From Gammaproteobacteria bacterium 50_400_T64 (GTDB lineage: Bacteria > Pseudomonadota > Gammaproteobacteria > Pseudomonadales > Porticoccaceae), in the NCBI GenBank assembly GCA_002162755.1, contig MAAS01000029.1, positions 161,033 to 225,032 of the forward strand: DNA of 64,000 bases. The letters run 5' to 3'. Below the pieces are notes generated by a model that made no database searches, had not been told where the DNA came from, and worked only from the letters and a program-made list of their open reading frames with translations. Each line of letters opens with the position of its first letter. The first letter of the stretch is position 1. Made by a program: the position numbers and the translations under genes. This document shows positions 33,101 through 38,242 of the stretch, one piece after another.

Positions 33101-36100
33101 TGGTACAGATGCTGCCAGAATATTATTAAATATTGAGGCGGGCAGTACGATTACCGCACGCGCAACGGGTGATATTTATCTGGTTGAAACTGCCGGTGAC
33201 ATGGCTGTGGCAACGCTTTATTCAGAGCAGGGTGGCATCAATTTAGTCGCGCAAAATGGTGCTATCGTTGATGGACTCAACCATAGCTATACCAATATTA
33301 GTGCTCAGACCTGGCTGGTCATGTCAGCGGCAACGGGTGTGGGTGAAGCCTCCGATATCCTCGAGCTGGATATGCAAGGTGATGTGGCTGGTATCGGTGA
33401 CTTCCTGGATATTTACACGGCTACGGGTAATGTTTATCTGGAAGAAAAAGTCGGCAATATGAACATTAAACGTGTTCTGGCCGATAGCGGAGATGTCACG
33501 CTGGTGGCACAGACTTCCATTCTCGATGTTATTGATAAGGGCGCAGCTGTTGTTCCGGGTACAACGCCGGGCGCGTATATAACCGGTTTGCCAGAAGCGG
33601 ATGTCATCGCAAATAACATCAATTTAAGTACCACCACGGGCACCATCGGTATGACGGGGAATGACCTCGATATCGATACCTCACATTCAGCAGCGGGTGT
33701 ATTAACCGCAAGCAGTGCCCTCAATACTTATATCATTGAAACATTTGGTGACCTGTCGATTAACACCATAGGGGCAGGCAGTTCTGGTGGTATTAGTGGC
33801 ACGCAGACAGCTTATATTCTTGCCTACGGAAAAATTCTTAACGGCAGAGTATCGGGCTCAAATATCACCTCCGGTCGCGTCCAGCTATTTGCAGTGGGTG
33901 ATATTGGTAGCGCGTCGAAGAACCTTGAAACTGAAGTTGGCTATTTGGAAGGCCGCTCGACAACGGGCAGTGTCTGGGTAACGAATTGCGGACTACTGGT
34001 TGCAGGTGGCTTAAACAATGCGAAGAGTGTGGAGGCCAGCGGCTCGGTTAATCTCGTTGCCAATAGCCCTATTGTTGTCGACAAAGATATTTACGCCGAA
34101 GGTGATATTAATATTATCGCTAGCGAAAGTGCCGACCCCAACTATGATCACCTGACCGTTAATGCCGGTATTTCTATAACATCTAATAACGGTAATATCT
34201 TCCTGAGTGCAGGCGATAATATTACCGTTAATGACAATGCACAGATTAGGGCTAAGGGCAGTATTCATGTCAGTAGTTCGGATCTTCCCTCAGCTGACCC
34301 GAGCGGTTATGGCGATGTTACCGCGAGTATTATTACCTTGCGCGGTGGTTGGCTAGCGCAGTCGATTACTGTTACCGGCAGTGAATCCAACGACAGCATT
34401 AATATCTACGGTTCACTGCGTGATAGCGACGCTACTAGCGATAACGATATCGGTATTATCCGTATCGATGGCGGTGCCGGTAACGACAGTATTACCCTCG
34501 ATGCCACTGAAATCACCGGGCGTACTGAAGTCCTCGGCGGCACAGGTGATGACGACATTAATATCATCAAGCTACACACCCGTGTTGAAGATCTCGACCT
34601 CGACGGTGGTGACGGTTCGGATGATTATTATATTGAGACCCGCAACCTCGACGCTGATGGCAGCACAAAAACCGACAACGTCATTAATGTCTTTGACAGC
34701 GGCGTTACGGGTATTGATGCTCTGGTTGTTGATGGTACCAACGACGGTGACCTCTTCCTGATTCGTGAAAACTTTCTGGCTCGCATGCACGACACCATTG
34801 CCGACTACCGCATGATCGGCAGTCAGGCGGTGGAGCGTATTAATTATGATGACAGCCTCAATGGCGCCAGTGATGTCAACGGCGTTGTCGAAGCGGGCAT
34901 CACTATTAATGGCCTGCTGGGTAATGATGAGTTTGTGTTTGACGATACCGGCACCACCTTCACTGTCGACGGTGGTTTGGGTCAGGACAGCTTCATTGTC
35001 GGACAGGTCTTTGGCCATGAGCCGACGGCGGCTGACGGCGTTAAACCGGGTGATGAAATTGCGGGTAACGCTGTGACTCGCGGTTTCCTTAGTTTTGGTA
35101 CGAGCCACGAAACCACGCTGATGGGTGGTGATGACAATGACCAATTCTCGGTGTATAGCAACAAAGCCGTGCTCTTTTTAAAGGGTAATGATGGCGATGA
35201 CAACTTTGAGTTGCGTGCCTTTATCTCCACTCATAACCTGAATGTGAATGGCGGTTCGGGCCAGGATAATGTCGAGTACAACATTAATGCCCCCGTCTTT
35301 ATCGACGGCGGTGACGGGTACGATACGGTGACTATTATTGGTACCGAAGCCAACGATGTTTTCCTCATCAATAAAGACGGTGTCTTTGGTGCCGGGCTGA
35401 CTATTAATATTGAAAATAGTGAGTTGATTGAAGTGGACGGCATGGAGGGTGATGACACCTTTTATGTTCAGGGTCTACAGGGCGGCGATGTGGTTACCAG
35501 TCTGTACGGCGGTAATGGCAGCGACGACTTTATTATTACCGGCGATGTGACTAAAACCCTGTCCGGTATCGGTACGCCCAATACCACGATTGATAGTGTT
35601 GATGGTGTATTACTGGTTAACGGGGGCCTGTCCGATACCCCTCGTCTCTTGCGCACGGCAGTGATGTTGCCCAGCGAGACACCAAGTGATCCTCTCGTTA
35701 TTGACGACCTGACGAACGAAACCATCGAAACCGATGAGCTGTTTATCTTCCGCGACCATGCCCTGGCGGCTGAAAGCTGGGCCGTGTCATCGAAGAAGGT
35801 GACGCGTCTTGATGGTGCGAATGTACTTACTGATATCACCCACTACGGCCTCGAAGTGCTAGAGCTCATGCAGGGTGAATTCAACGATACGACGGCGATT
35901 AATACTACGGCTCAGTCCATAACGGTCAATATGAGCTTCCATAGTGGGAACACTCTTCAGCGTAATATTAGTGCCGATACCTGGTACACCGATGGCTTCC
36001 GTATTGGTGATGAAATGACTATCAGTGGTGCCGCGGGTAACAACGGTACTTACATTATTAGTGATATTTCTTCCAATGGTCTGGCGATCCAGCTGGCGGG

Positions 36101-38105
36101 TGCCAGTTTTACTCCTGGGACTAATGTCGTCGGTGTTACTGCTATGCGCACATTGCCGATTACCGTGGTACACGGTGGTGGCGGTAGTGACACGATTACG
36201 GTCAGTGGTTCCGGCTACGGCGATGGCAGTACGATCCCCGTCATCATCTTTGGTGATACCTCCCAGGACGGCAGTCGCTATACCGATGACCCATTGAACC
36301 CAACGACAGATCAGCCTATGGCCTTCGCCAGTAGCGGTAACGATGTGATTGATGCCTCTGCCTCAAGTGCTGGTGTAACAATCTACGGCGGTGCCGGCGA
36401 CGATACTTTAATCGGCAGTCAGGCGGGTGATCATATTTTGGGTGGCTCTGGCAACGACACCATCAACGGTGAAGGTGGCAACGACCATATTTACGGTGAT
36501 TCTGGCCTTAATATCGATATTGCAGAACGCATCAGCTTGCGCACAAATGCTGACAACACGGTTCTTAATATTGTCACCGTTAACAGCTCTAACCTCAGCA
36601 CCTTAGACAATTTACAGGTGGGTGCTGATCGCATTAACGGGGGCAGTGGTAACGATATTATTCTCAGTGACCACGGCGTTATTACTCAGCAGCGCAATAA
36701 CCTGCCTGACGACTTGCGCTTGCTAACGACCGCTAATGTCACGGAGATTCATACCGTCCTGCACGACCAGGGTGGTGATGACCTTATTAATGGTGACAGT
36801 GGTGATGATGTGATCATTGCCGGTTTCGGTGCGGATACTGTGAATGCAGGTTCTGGCAACGACCTTGTTATTGGCGACAACGGTAGAGTGACTCTCCTCA
36901 ACGGTTTCCGCGCCAGTGCAGAGAGTACTGACGTGACTAATAGTACCGGGGGTGACGATGTCATCAGCCTGGGTGCGGGTAATGACCAGGCTATTGCCGG
37001 TGTCGGCAGCGACACGGTGACTAACGATAGTGGTGAAACCATCATTATTGGTGATGACGGCTACATTGAAAGTGACGCAGCGGGTCGTTGGCTGGTGGCA
37101 GCAACGGGTAATCCTCAGCTGGGTGACGATGACCGCCTGATGGGTGGTAGCGATCGTGATGCTCTGCTCGGCGGCTTCGGTCAGGATTATCTCAGTGGCG
37201 GTGATGGTAGCGACCTGCTTGCGGGTGACGGTGCGAAGCTCACGCGCCATCCTGAGCAGCAGCAAATTCAATTTGAAACCATTGATTTGCTGATCGGTGA
37301 TATGGATGAGCTCGATGGTGGCGAAGGTGCTGACTTCATGCTCGGCGGCTTCACTAACGACGTGTTCCACGGTGATTTGACCTTTGATGTTCTGATTGGA
37401 GAATTTGCCCGTATCACGATTGATACCTCTGCTCCTCAGCAGCGGGTGGCGTCGGTGGTTACTCTCAGCCAGAGTCTTGATACCTTGCGAGGGGTTGATC
37501 AAGGTCAGTTCCATGTCTCTGTTGGTGCTGTCGGATCATTTATTGATGAAACCTCGACAGGTATGAGTAACCAAAGTCTGACCGATCCCTCTGCTCTGAC
37601 GAATCGGGGTGGTGTTGGTGCCTCGGCAGACCTGATGGCACGCTTGGGTGCGGATAGACTTAACGGCGAGCGTTCTGCGGGTATTGATATCGTTTTGCCG
37701 ACGGATTCTGCAGCGGGTGATCCGGAATCAGCGGATCAGGATACTGATGGCGAGGGTGTACCCGTACAGGGGTGCGAGGATGTTGATGCTGAAACTGTAG
37801 AGGCAAAAGAGGGTGTTGACGCTGAAAATACCGAGCAGCCAGAAGCCTGTGATGAGTCGGAAGCCAAGGATGCTGTGGACGAAGACGAAGATGCTATTGA
37901 TACTGACGCGTCTGAGACCGTGCCGACGGCTGATACCCGCAACACGCCGGCAATGGCGGCGATGATGGCGGGCGCTGTTGGCTGGAAACTTTCCAGTAAG
38001 CCCAAAGCGGATGTTACTCGTTTGGACCGTTCCAACCTGGCGCAATTGGGCAAAGCGGCGGAAAGTCGACGCTATCAACGTTGGGATAATTCGCGGTTTT
38101 GGTAA
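15186..38105 (+). CDS. Giant LEPR-xLL repeat protein with RTX-type repeats (putative surface adhesin)
   Basis: One uninterrupted 7639-codon gene. Residues 1-59 are strongly basic without a hydrophobic signal peptide and lead into LESLEPRLLFSAD (61-73), the LEPR-xLL signature of very large exported repeat proteins. RTX-like GGxGxDxL repeats follow (about 285-920) in units of about 100 residues. Next comes a very long Ala/Gly/Val-rich solenoid-like region with recurring AYISxAxV and GGGTAAxAGSxSxN patterns (about 1140-4500). Later there are filamentous-haemagglutinin-like segments, two dockerin-type calcium loops and a second RTX block (about 7050-7400). The C-terminus has an acidic tail with two Cys, a short hydrophobic patch AAMMAGAVGW, and a basic end SRFW. 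I see only three Cys in the whole protein. It is probably a calcium-stabilised surface fibre handled by the genes around it. Exact export route unknown. Confidence 0.93.
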   Translation: MAFPFLKAPKQGLWSKVASHSRIRGRSLLNDVSSPFKKVRANPLSSAVKKARKPLRNHFSLESLEPRLLFSADPLSVMMADDADLSIKLSEDENQTTLVQIIDNADNFNVLQEVALSDFNGTITVTGTDGDQSLTLDSSLTDLASPLMITFDAKGGNDTINAPTALTNDTHNPDALIDWSLTADGEGAADLDGTASNLGFSFQGVENINAGDGSDFLDGVAASTWNVSGANSLSLNGILFSGIENLNADANATLDYSGYADNGVSVDLSIDEATGFSAVAGFKNIIGSDGDDTLVGDDQANVIFGGKGDDSIQGGLGADSLWGGEDSDTLIVERDADQGLLDGELQINGVKEDDINSFEIGFLTGGDGANVIDASAFSGSAIIDGGAGNDTLTGTGNDDFLTGGEGQDSIDGGAGGTDIVVESRDADFTLLNTSLTIGTDGADTLTNIDGAILTGGDSANTIDASGFTLAGITIDGGAGNDTIYGSQGDDILTGGLGSDAIDGVLGTDTLIEQGTEHFILTDASLVHAVNEIQYIELDGVTAGTFKLTFGGQETVDIAFDASVAEVGVALRALSSIGDDDIDISSASSGWQVTFKGALAGQALNTILVSDNTDGSVIIRGVLAGYSDTDTLTSIDKAELTGDNRDTTLDASGFSGDVVLLGVGGNNTLLGGGGNDVLLGGTGEDVLSGGAGNDLLSGGDGIDTLRATRDASMVLGNTTLVLTYVGGSTETDTLSGIEKAELTGGVSNNTLDASTFSGLSGSTYLQDLNNAQGVQRQEGADFSITLSDGTTVVEIDLTEALTLSDVIEIITDSHLRLSASLDLSTNKIVISDAQDEGSVLTIAALNSSTAFLDLGLSVTGTATELHSSVITLGGVILDGMGGADNLIGSMGDDMLTGGTGADSISGGDGSDTVVEIDNSDITLTNSTLTIGGVEDALVGIEHAVLTGGVDANTLDSSGFNLGSVILATGGGLDTLKVDSTHADTLVVDASNLNAGDQVTVDLDGATDDTVVIEGFSSTGRVAQSSLGWIAFTNGAGIYELKHHGGITLEEDLVYGSGKLVFNAENENGYSDGYTFESAGYNLNTAAGNGSITIKADHIKIESGTVINAGTGDVTLEAINDRAIWTSGFYDYDYIDVDIDIETATSISGGLIVIKAVADSQKYFDADDFGGGDAGALLATGFNGVVGASETSLFVGISVSKSYADIDVASGASITGSSIDIDAKANIAVNAAPISVGAGIAVGYGDTRAKIDISGSLHSTAGDVALATSTHNIMDVVADASAIATASGAVAISVLDSLSEIHLTDNSTVLVTDGNLILNADSVDQTRNMARATAGKDGAIGIALAIDYQDTQTNAYIDGVVDVNAGAVNTGNIEVSTEHEKKNVDINRLFFIPASAGGVEATSIVGDDKTGEYLDDAKSSVIEKATSWATTPIATYLKGFFPTSDSAWDFDISASLAISIDINRADSRIGETIDDNNGKYADVEADGQVFVVSTIEARPKVAANASSTDDGHSQGKEPASTGIAVAIAHQTLINDADASIGVNAELDAKDKITLKAEALNEIDPWGLWGANLISPFLDSNREADFTTEDAEEQTISTDQTVDVKGNIAEGKGEQGSRYQYIGLSDRVINDLSLEDFTNETYWENLGNASFDTGMTFVRNLSGYINNNLGFNATFDGFASSSSEGQKSAKAGSVVVLVLTEEADARIYDGAKINQDDNGVSDADDFDTGNRDVILQAKGINHAIVAAGNVFPSLPTGSGQDTKDSSSATGVSVTVVVSIADINAKIHDGVQLYADSLELDADTTTLTVNLAVAGGAAGDGGSYNGSLLFNAIDNDTLAQIDNGATIVVGSNKASDGTSSLVVNAQDSAYLIGIAGAVSKSESVGFGASVATNIVLRNTDAVIGNKHDNDTVGTLGSVTVEGDIHVSALNDGFIGAFAISGAVTSSNPGKTPANGTGGTQGSDGSKQSSQDLASWQSNWASVIGEMKTSEKFKDAGDAGKASGSKTGWGVSGAVTVNVTNDDARAYIHDLDVIDAGDVTLNAQNITNMASVAGAVSYSKGSGTTSSRAIAGAIGVNVLWGSTEAVIDNVQLLTAASLNLDAARTGSIIAISASVGAATGRSGVAMAGSVSVNNASYIIKTAMKNIGNSVDDGADANIAGSIDLLAKDGTDLVMIAGSGGFGGKTGVGASVGFARIANTIESTLENIESLEHGGDVSVQAESDDLIVSVTGSAGVSTGGGSKGYGIAGTFNLNFIANTITAQMVNVESLDTSTGDVEVFATDDSAMFAFAGGVGIGKNAGLGIAFAMNYFANTITAKINNSILRNAGSVTVHALENGWSATAAVGGAGSEKLALAGGIAVTETKNIVEAYISGRSIIDVADSVTVQAADSSLTVNVAGGLAFSSKGALGASIGANLIFNQITANIDSSDVTSDNGGVNVFATSDTTLVSVTIGGAGASNLAIGGAISVNQVKNNTTASITDSDNWDDNKVSALGDVLIAAADSTTMVVVAGGAAGSGKAAVGAAIATTEVASTIKAYISSANVTSTAGGIDVTAGFAPRADDVDLDALGVDVAALPDDTDLGSQIINVALAGAGGGNFAAGGAINLNWLKNRVEAYIDDGAVVTTSAAGKDINVKAKDDASIISIALGVAGGGTAAGGAAISYNYIGGDPGNPSREVPSDPAANNAGYVLSYISGATVDARAGSVNVFADANALIVNVSVAGAGGGTAAFAGSVSINFMRNVVQAQIKNGADVDAYNSVNVLATTSPLMVIVAGAGSGGGTGAVGLASATNDMVSDIEASIEGAGTDVTAATGDIFVVASIIDNNTSPSVTLSSDADPSTEDTQFDAQIWSFAVSGSGGGTGAGAGSLSLNWIRNNITAHISDGATANATADGATVAVRADDKSTMNTLAGAGAGAGAAAIGASIAYNYVGGNPDDPDSAGRNQIKAYIDNATINADSLTVAADSTSDINNLSIAGSGAGTFAGAGALSLNWIRKNIDARVSGADINVTGNVDINATDNSGIHAIAGQATGAGAVAVGAAVAYNDIANTITAAVDSASDITVDNVSAGNIALQARSAATIDTISAGISGSGTVSVAGSGGGALIANTVAAYISGATVSTPDTLTVFAESADTIASYGGTLAASGAVGAGVTAFVNLLSSTTSAYISHDSSITALGVNAGVVDNWADNGDGSETFIDDESVRGVVVVANTANDIDAIAVTIGAAGVVGIAGNLVVNHVATTTEAYVSDSSINTDQRLRVMAHQTTDIDSGGGALGGGQVGLGVAIDTSIVNNTTRAYIADDDVATDIDSIFARQVDVTSVSRETLNSVAVGVGVGLYFGGAGVASVVKSTSRTDAFIRLANITATQDIDVDALSYVYGAIDDGAVSVGFVGVGGTVSVGIFEGTTNAYVAGATLVAGNDVSVHADAFEEASVIAAAGSAGVGALTGTVGVLVIASDTSAWIGDDTVSGSHADVRADNDVLVTADSRTDVNQRGDRLELVGAVALGGVGVGASVDVITVNNSTTAFIGSDTYISAVRNVDIHANADRNLASTVVAFAAGAAFGISGAVSVISVGAGVTGDGADSVNPAQDSIDAVLTGSTSGYSTASRYTHLDGSKSLLQGDTLDAANGLRYRFVGDDNTTLNLAVAPSGSNWELAGDSQTASDSASKLFTGAADHSTDVLTNIGKNTTVDIEPAYTGTGDTAAIIGNRYEYIGDTTLVVSGWDAVDFSDDTLWLDLGKQQKFFDNSEDSKADRTSAVVSRGDSAANSNLFTVDLDASVDVSGTTAFIGSNASVNTTNGDITVVADEHVDLDITTGAGAVGGGYSIGGSVAVASLSSETSAFIAANAALSAGDDIVISATYTNDVDLNAYGGTAGAVGLGAQVAVVNDSSNQSAYTADSATQSNGVDILKADSVSVTAQGIRDIKVEAKGVAVGGLAAGAAIGDVTVGGSTEAYLGSFTQVGVGTQNGVAVSVGYLSISALSQVDIEESVWTVSAGIGAGSANVANATFNSNITAYIADGSNIALTKDLTITAQATPYIKAKITGVSAGAATVGVSLVDVFISPNIVASLGDPDLDTSGVGVNVSARNITVNAKNLIGANNVTVETESTSASVGLLLGIDASINLIENNTYVRAGVADNATLEAARAVTVLAQNETKHEAEAGSGAGSLTAAVGVAQAEISTATETYAYLDNNVEVDAGSLSIQALSNNHNFVDLIAGAIGLSYSGAGVKAKTSDTAITKTWVGNVSPGGSNRAFDKITLTGELQNTDGTSGEFNMLAQHTADFDHKVLVLSGGMLSGSGTNIDHVIELDTESRVGENVIISANDIDVRATTNVNKNRVSGRNVDAYAVGGVAAAGNDTDVRLDVDTQVLIDNGAELLVGGSKNNPGNIQLHTLNQFDLDDEVLFVAAGGLAGVGSYVEIIASQDISRVTVGSAKLDSIGEINVSARGNADIEIENYTESHGAGTLAVGTSQITLRPDNDVIFNSGADVKSDGDLRIGAGIAPSSDWFYNRDSYRLHSTLENFSVSVIPISDLDADATLSQTNNVTINSGAVLQTGGVARLYAEERGTGDMKGQSDSSNWASALNDWMSGTTLSGGTSSSGGTGIVQIDGEVHTGINRNVGLSLTEDATQAITATGSIGFEEGVMKNESSLAKDLIFAQEMLAKYSDGTSTVTDIEAFYQDEIVRLEQELKDLGLWSSVSDTYSEVDVRTIIVEPILAQAGYIDVIGDRLVSSGSGVLDAPGDANVSIINNTSAFLILSDINIPDTIGGVRFNSEVVATNTEIANKNTGNTSANFQIITDNATNNSPLITILNQPSIGRWPQPDITLGGDVFNYRGEVNITNTDNNGAGNIYIEGNIGAANLQITAGGTLNVTGVTRFQTGSEGYSVVNPFTSTNLNGEYGSSSANDTKTDAEILAALKASSPSNVVIADRIVIDAAWVHLNGVLQSGEEAKSLTIGVEADSFINGLGEKSGRVWMSTWEQATFDVNHDGIIDSADQVQKSLYNNFNVFYDTDTGNIEVDDVAITGGYIDITGNITNIGAGEIRVLGGYGDINITNTTAHNVVVGRIDNSSRGLGKLILKDTLRGSDANPLITIYTMDENGVRMNSGSYNTDTSQPFYYSPEAGVRYGYVINEETGTYYYTKESQSSWLGIDWLAKDPEDVHWDHGPISLSSTLSDEGPYFYIDKSTGVIDDEYTYLASTPITLTDETRVVREWETSTWYGKKTYHTKLERTVGQSLTHTHTLKADHLIKISFLGDQSSGDISLTSTANGADFILTESLVNRTGTTSVITNGAIVSGEAATVGGVNIQLLATGSIGSQYLSTSDVNADGVVDEKDWVVEAVYTEQVDTAAASLLAISATGEVHISEKTGGLLLDRVESTNNSVITISANSITQASSMSGAVNVKGGAITLNADAGTIGESIISSLLISTSDSHTSLLNASATGDVYLTEAGSDLRADRVASLSGDVWIDVLNGSFIDGNSEETVDIDTINDLLGVWQALELRDEDDGAIGVNVKWDEAKDAFTYAKESEYQAYWNYRNSFSGVYDSSQTISLTTDEETYYRNQYADPDGADADSAIETLVNKRTTEYHDLHQVWGSVTANYDAAYTYILSTTENAKIEESIKIWTQDELLSLFGMGILMPVTNTVTSIEAENVYAAGNVTIRSYDSMGAPFDGVEIDLSSKPVQLTDDERVALLTAERLDINYLAGDFVNATVNFIHNESAGDTIVRTDGGSWFAAGFVAGDVIRIFETTVNNGSTRNTSESGSVLTIESLTEDTITLRTSDAVVDEVLRALKFAEVVVDPLSTDDFILDLTYTHNETTGDVISRSSGSWIADGFRDGMRITMSGSASNNTATDAFYIIDTVSADVLILSLATELTAGSESGITVSRAVEIKKIFVDQRDDVDVEVVGGALNATANSAGAVDGASIYIGSTRDISLSQIESSGVVRIKTTGSITNGTGDQSTVNVTGENIVLEAATGFIGTDAARILLNIEAGSTITARATGDIYLVETAGDMAVATLYSEQGGINLVAQNGAIVDGLNHSYTNISAQTWLVMSAATGVGEASDILELDMQGDVAGIGDFLDIYTATGNVYLEEKVGNMNIKRVLADSGDVTLVAQTSILDVIDKGAAVVPGTTPGAYITGLPEADVIANNINLSTTTGTIGMTGNDLDIDTSHSAAGVLTASSALNTYIIETFGDLSINTIGAGSSGGISGTQTAYILAYGKILNGRVSGSNITSGRVQLFAVGDIGSASKNLETEVGYLEGRSTTGSVWVTNCGLLVAGGLNNAKSVEASGSVNLVANSPIVVDKDIYAEGDINIIASESADPNYDHLTVNAGISITSNNGNIFLSAGDNITVNDNAQIRAKGSIHVSSSDLPSADPSGYGDVTASIITLRGGWLAQSITVTGSESNDSINIYGSLRDSDATSDNDIGIIRIDGGAGNDSITLDATEITGRTEVLGGTGDDDINIIKLHTRVEDLDLDGGDGSDDYYIETRNLDADGSTKTDNVINVFDSGVTGIDALVVDGTNDGDLFLIRENFLARMHDTIADYRMIGSQAVERINYDDSLNGASDVNGVVEAGITINGLLGNDEFVFDDTGTTFTVDGGLGQDSFIVGQVFGHEPTAADGVKPGDEIAGNAVTRGFLSFGTSHETTLMGGDDNDQFSVYSNKAVLFLKGNDGDDNFELRAFISTHNLNVNGGSGQDNVEYNINAPVFIDGGDGYDTVTIIGTEANDVFLINKDGVFGAGLTINIENSELIEVDGMEGDDTFYVQGLQGGDVVTSLYGGNGSDDFIITGDVTKTLSGIGTPNTTIDSVDGVLLVNGGLSDTPRLLRTAVMLPSETPSDPLVIDDLTNETIETDELFIFRDHALAAESWAVSSKKVTRLDGANVLTDITHYGLEVLELMQGEFNDTTAINTTAQSITVNMSFHSGNTLQRNISADTWYTDGFRIGDEMTISGAAGNNGTYIISDISSNGLAIQLAGASFTPGTNVVGVTAMRTLPITVVHGGGGSDTITVSGSGYGDGSTIPVIIFGDTSQDGSRYTDDPLNPTTDQPMAFASSGNDVIDASASSAGVTIYGGAGDDTLIGSQAGDHILGGSGNDTINGEGGNDHIYGDSGLNIDIAERISLRTNADNTVLNIVTVNSSNLSTLDNLQVGADRINGGSGNDIILSDHGVITQQRNNLPDDLRLLTTANVTEIHTVLHDQGGDDLINGDSGDDVIIAGFGADTVNAGSGNDLVIGDNGRVTLLNGFRASAESTDVTNSTGGDDVISLGAGNDQAIAGVGSDTVTNDSGETIIIGDDGYIESDAAGRWLVAATGNPQLGDDDRLMGGSDRDALLGGFGQDYLSGGDGSDLLAGDGAKLTRHPEQQQIQFETIDLLIGDMDELDGGEGADFMLGGFTNDVFHGDLTFDVLIGEFARITIDTSAPQQRVASVVTLSQSLDTLRGVDQGQFHVSVGAVGSFIDETSTGMSNQSLTDPSALTNRGGVGASADLMARLGADRLNGERSAGIDIVLPTDSAAGDPESADQDTDGEGVPVQGCEDVDAETVEAKEGVDAENTEQPEACDESEAKDAVDEDEDAIDTDASETVPTADTRNTPAMAAMMAGAVGWKLSSKPKADVTRLDRSNLAQLGKAAESRRYQRWDNSRFW
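16150..18110 (+). repeat. About 100-residue RTX-containing repeat units, at least five copies
   Basis: Each unit reads approximately: SDT(L/V) with an ExxDADxxL strand, a TLTIGG strand, DxLxxIExAxLTGG, ANTIDASGF, IIDGGAGNDTLxG, GDDxLTGG, GxDSIxGG. Copies start near 16150, 16435, 16700, 17285 and 17905. The third and fourth are lengthened by inserted modules (about 16780-17060 and 17465-17790). The second insert (TLSDVIEIITDSHLRLSASL) resembles the flagellin-hook IN motif. Confidence 0.75.
18600..28680 (+). repeat. Solenoid-like repeat region of the giant protein
   Basis: About 10 kb encoding dozens of degenerate units, usually 65-90 residues apart. Each has a glycine/alanine-rich run (for example VAGAGGGTAAFAGSVSINF), then Asn and an amphipathic strand ending AYIxxAxV, then xxSVxVxAxDxxxI. 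The pattern suggests stacked beta-strands. It is interrupted near 20010-20130 and 25990-26385 by two related inserts that share RYxYIG, then a spacer and DFxxxTxWxxLG. Confidence 0.65.
32280..36115 (+). repeat. Three dispersed copies of a GSWxADGF module in the giant protein
   Basis: Copies at about 32280-32530, 32580-32800 and 35885-36110 share the order: hydrophobic strand, HNExxGDxIxR, GSWxAxGFxxGDxIxI, xxNNGT, then xIxxVxxxxLxL. The first two are adjacent. The third is 3 kb away, close to the C-terminal RTX block. Confidence 0.65.
36340..37390 (+). repeat. C-terminal RTX-type calcium-binding repeats of the giant protein
   Basis: Nonapeptide-like repeats such as YGGAGDDTLIGSQAGDHILG, GGSGNDTINGEGGNDHIYG, GGSDRDALLGGFGQDYLSGG and DGGEGADFMLGG are separated by short spacers. 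In type I exported proteins such repeats fold in external calcium. Confidence 0.85.
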
Positions 38106-38156
38106 GCCCCGTCTTATTGCATTTTGTGTTGATACCCCTTAAATAAGGGTTAACGG

Positions 38157-38180
38157 GCCCCGCAAGGGGGCTATTCTTTT
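38157..38180 (+). terminator. Hairpin with T-rich tail between the giant gene and the export genes
   Basis: GCCCC (38157-38161) pairs with GGGGC (38167-38171), followed by TATTCTTTT. It lies 50 bases after the giant gene stop and about 60 bases before the next ATG. It may terminate part of the giant transcript so that the downstream genes are expressed at a lower level. Confidence 0.5.
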
Positions 38181-38242
38181 CGGTGTCATTCTGGCATCGT
38201 CGCTTGTCCTGTTTTCAAAGTGAGTTTGCCTAGAGCACCCCA

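Noticed and set aside
15186-38105. CRISPR-like array or DNA satellite in the giant gene
   Set aside because: The repetition is at protein level, degenerate in DNA, and stays in one coding frame.
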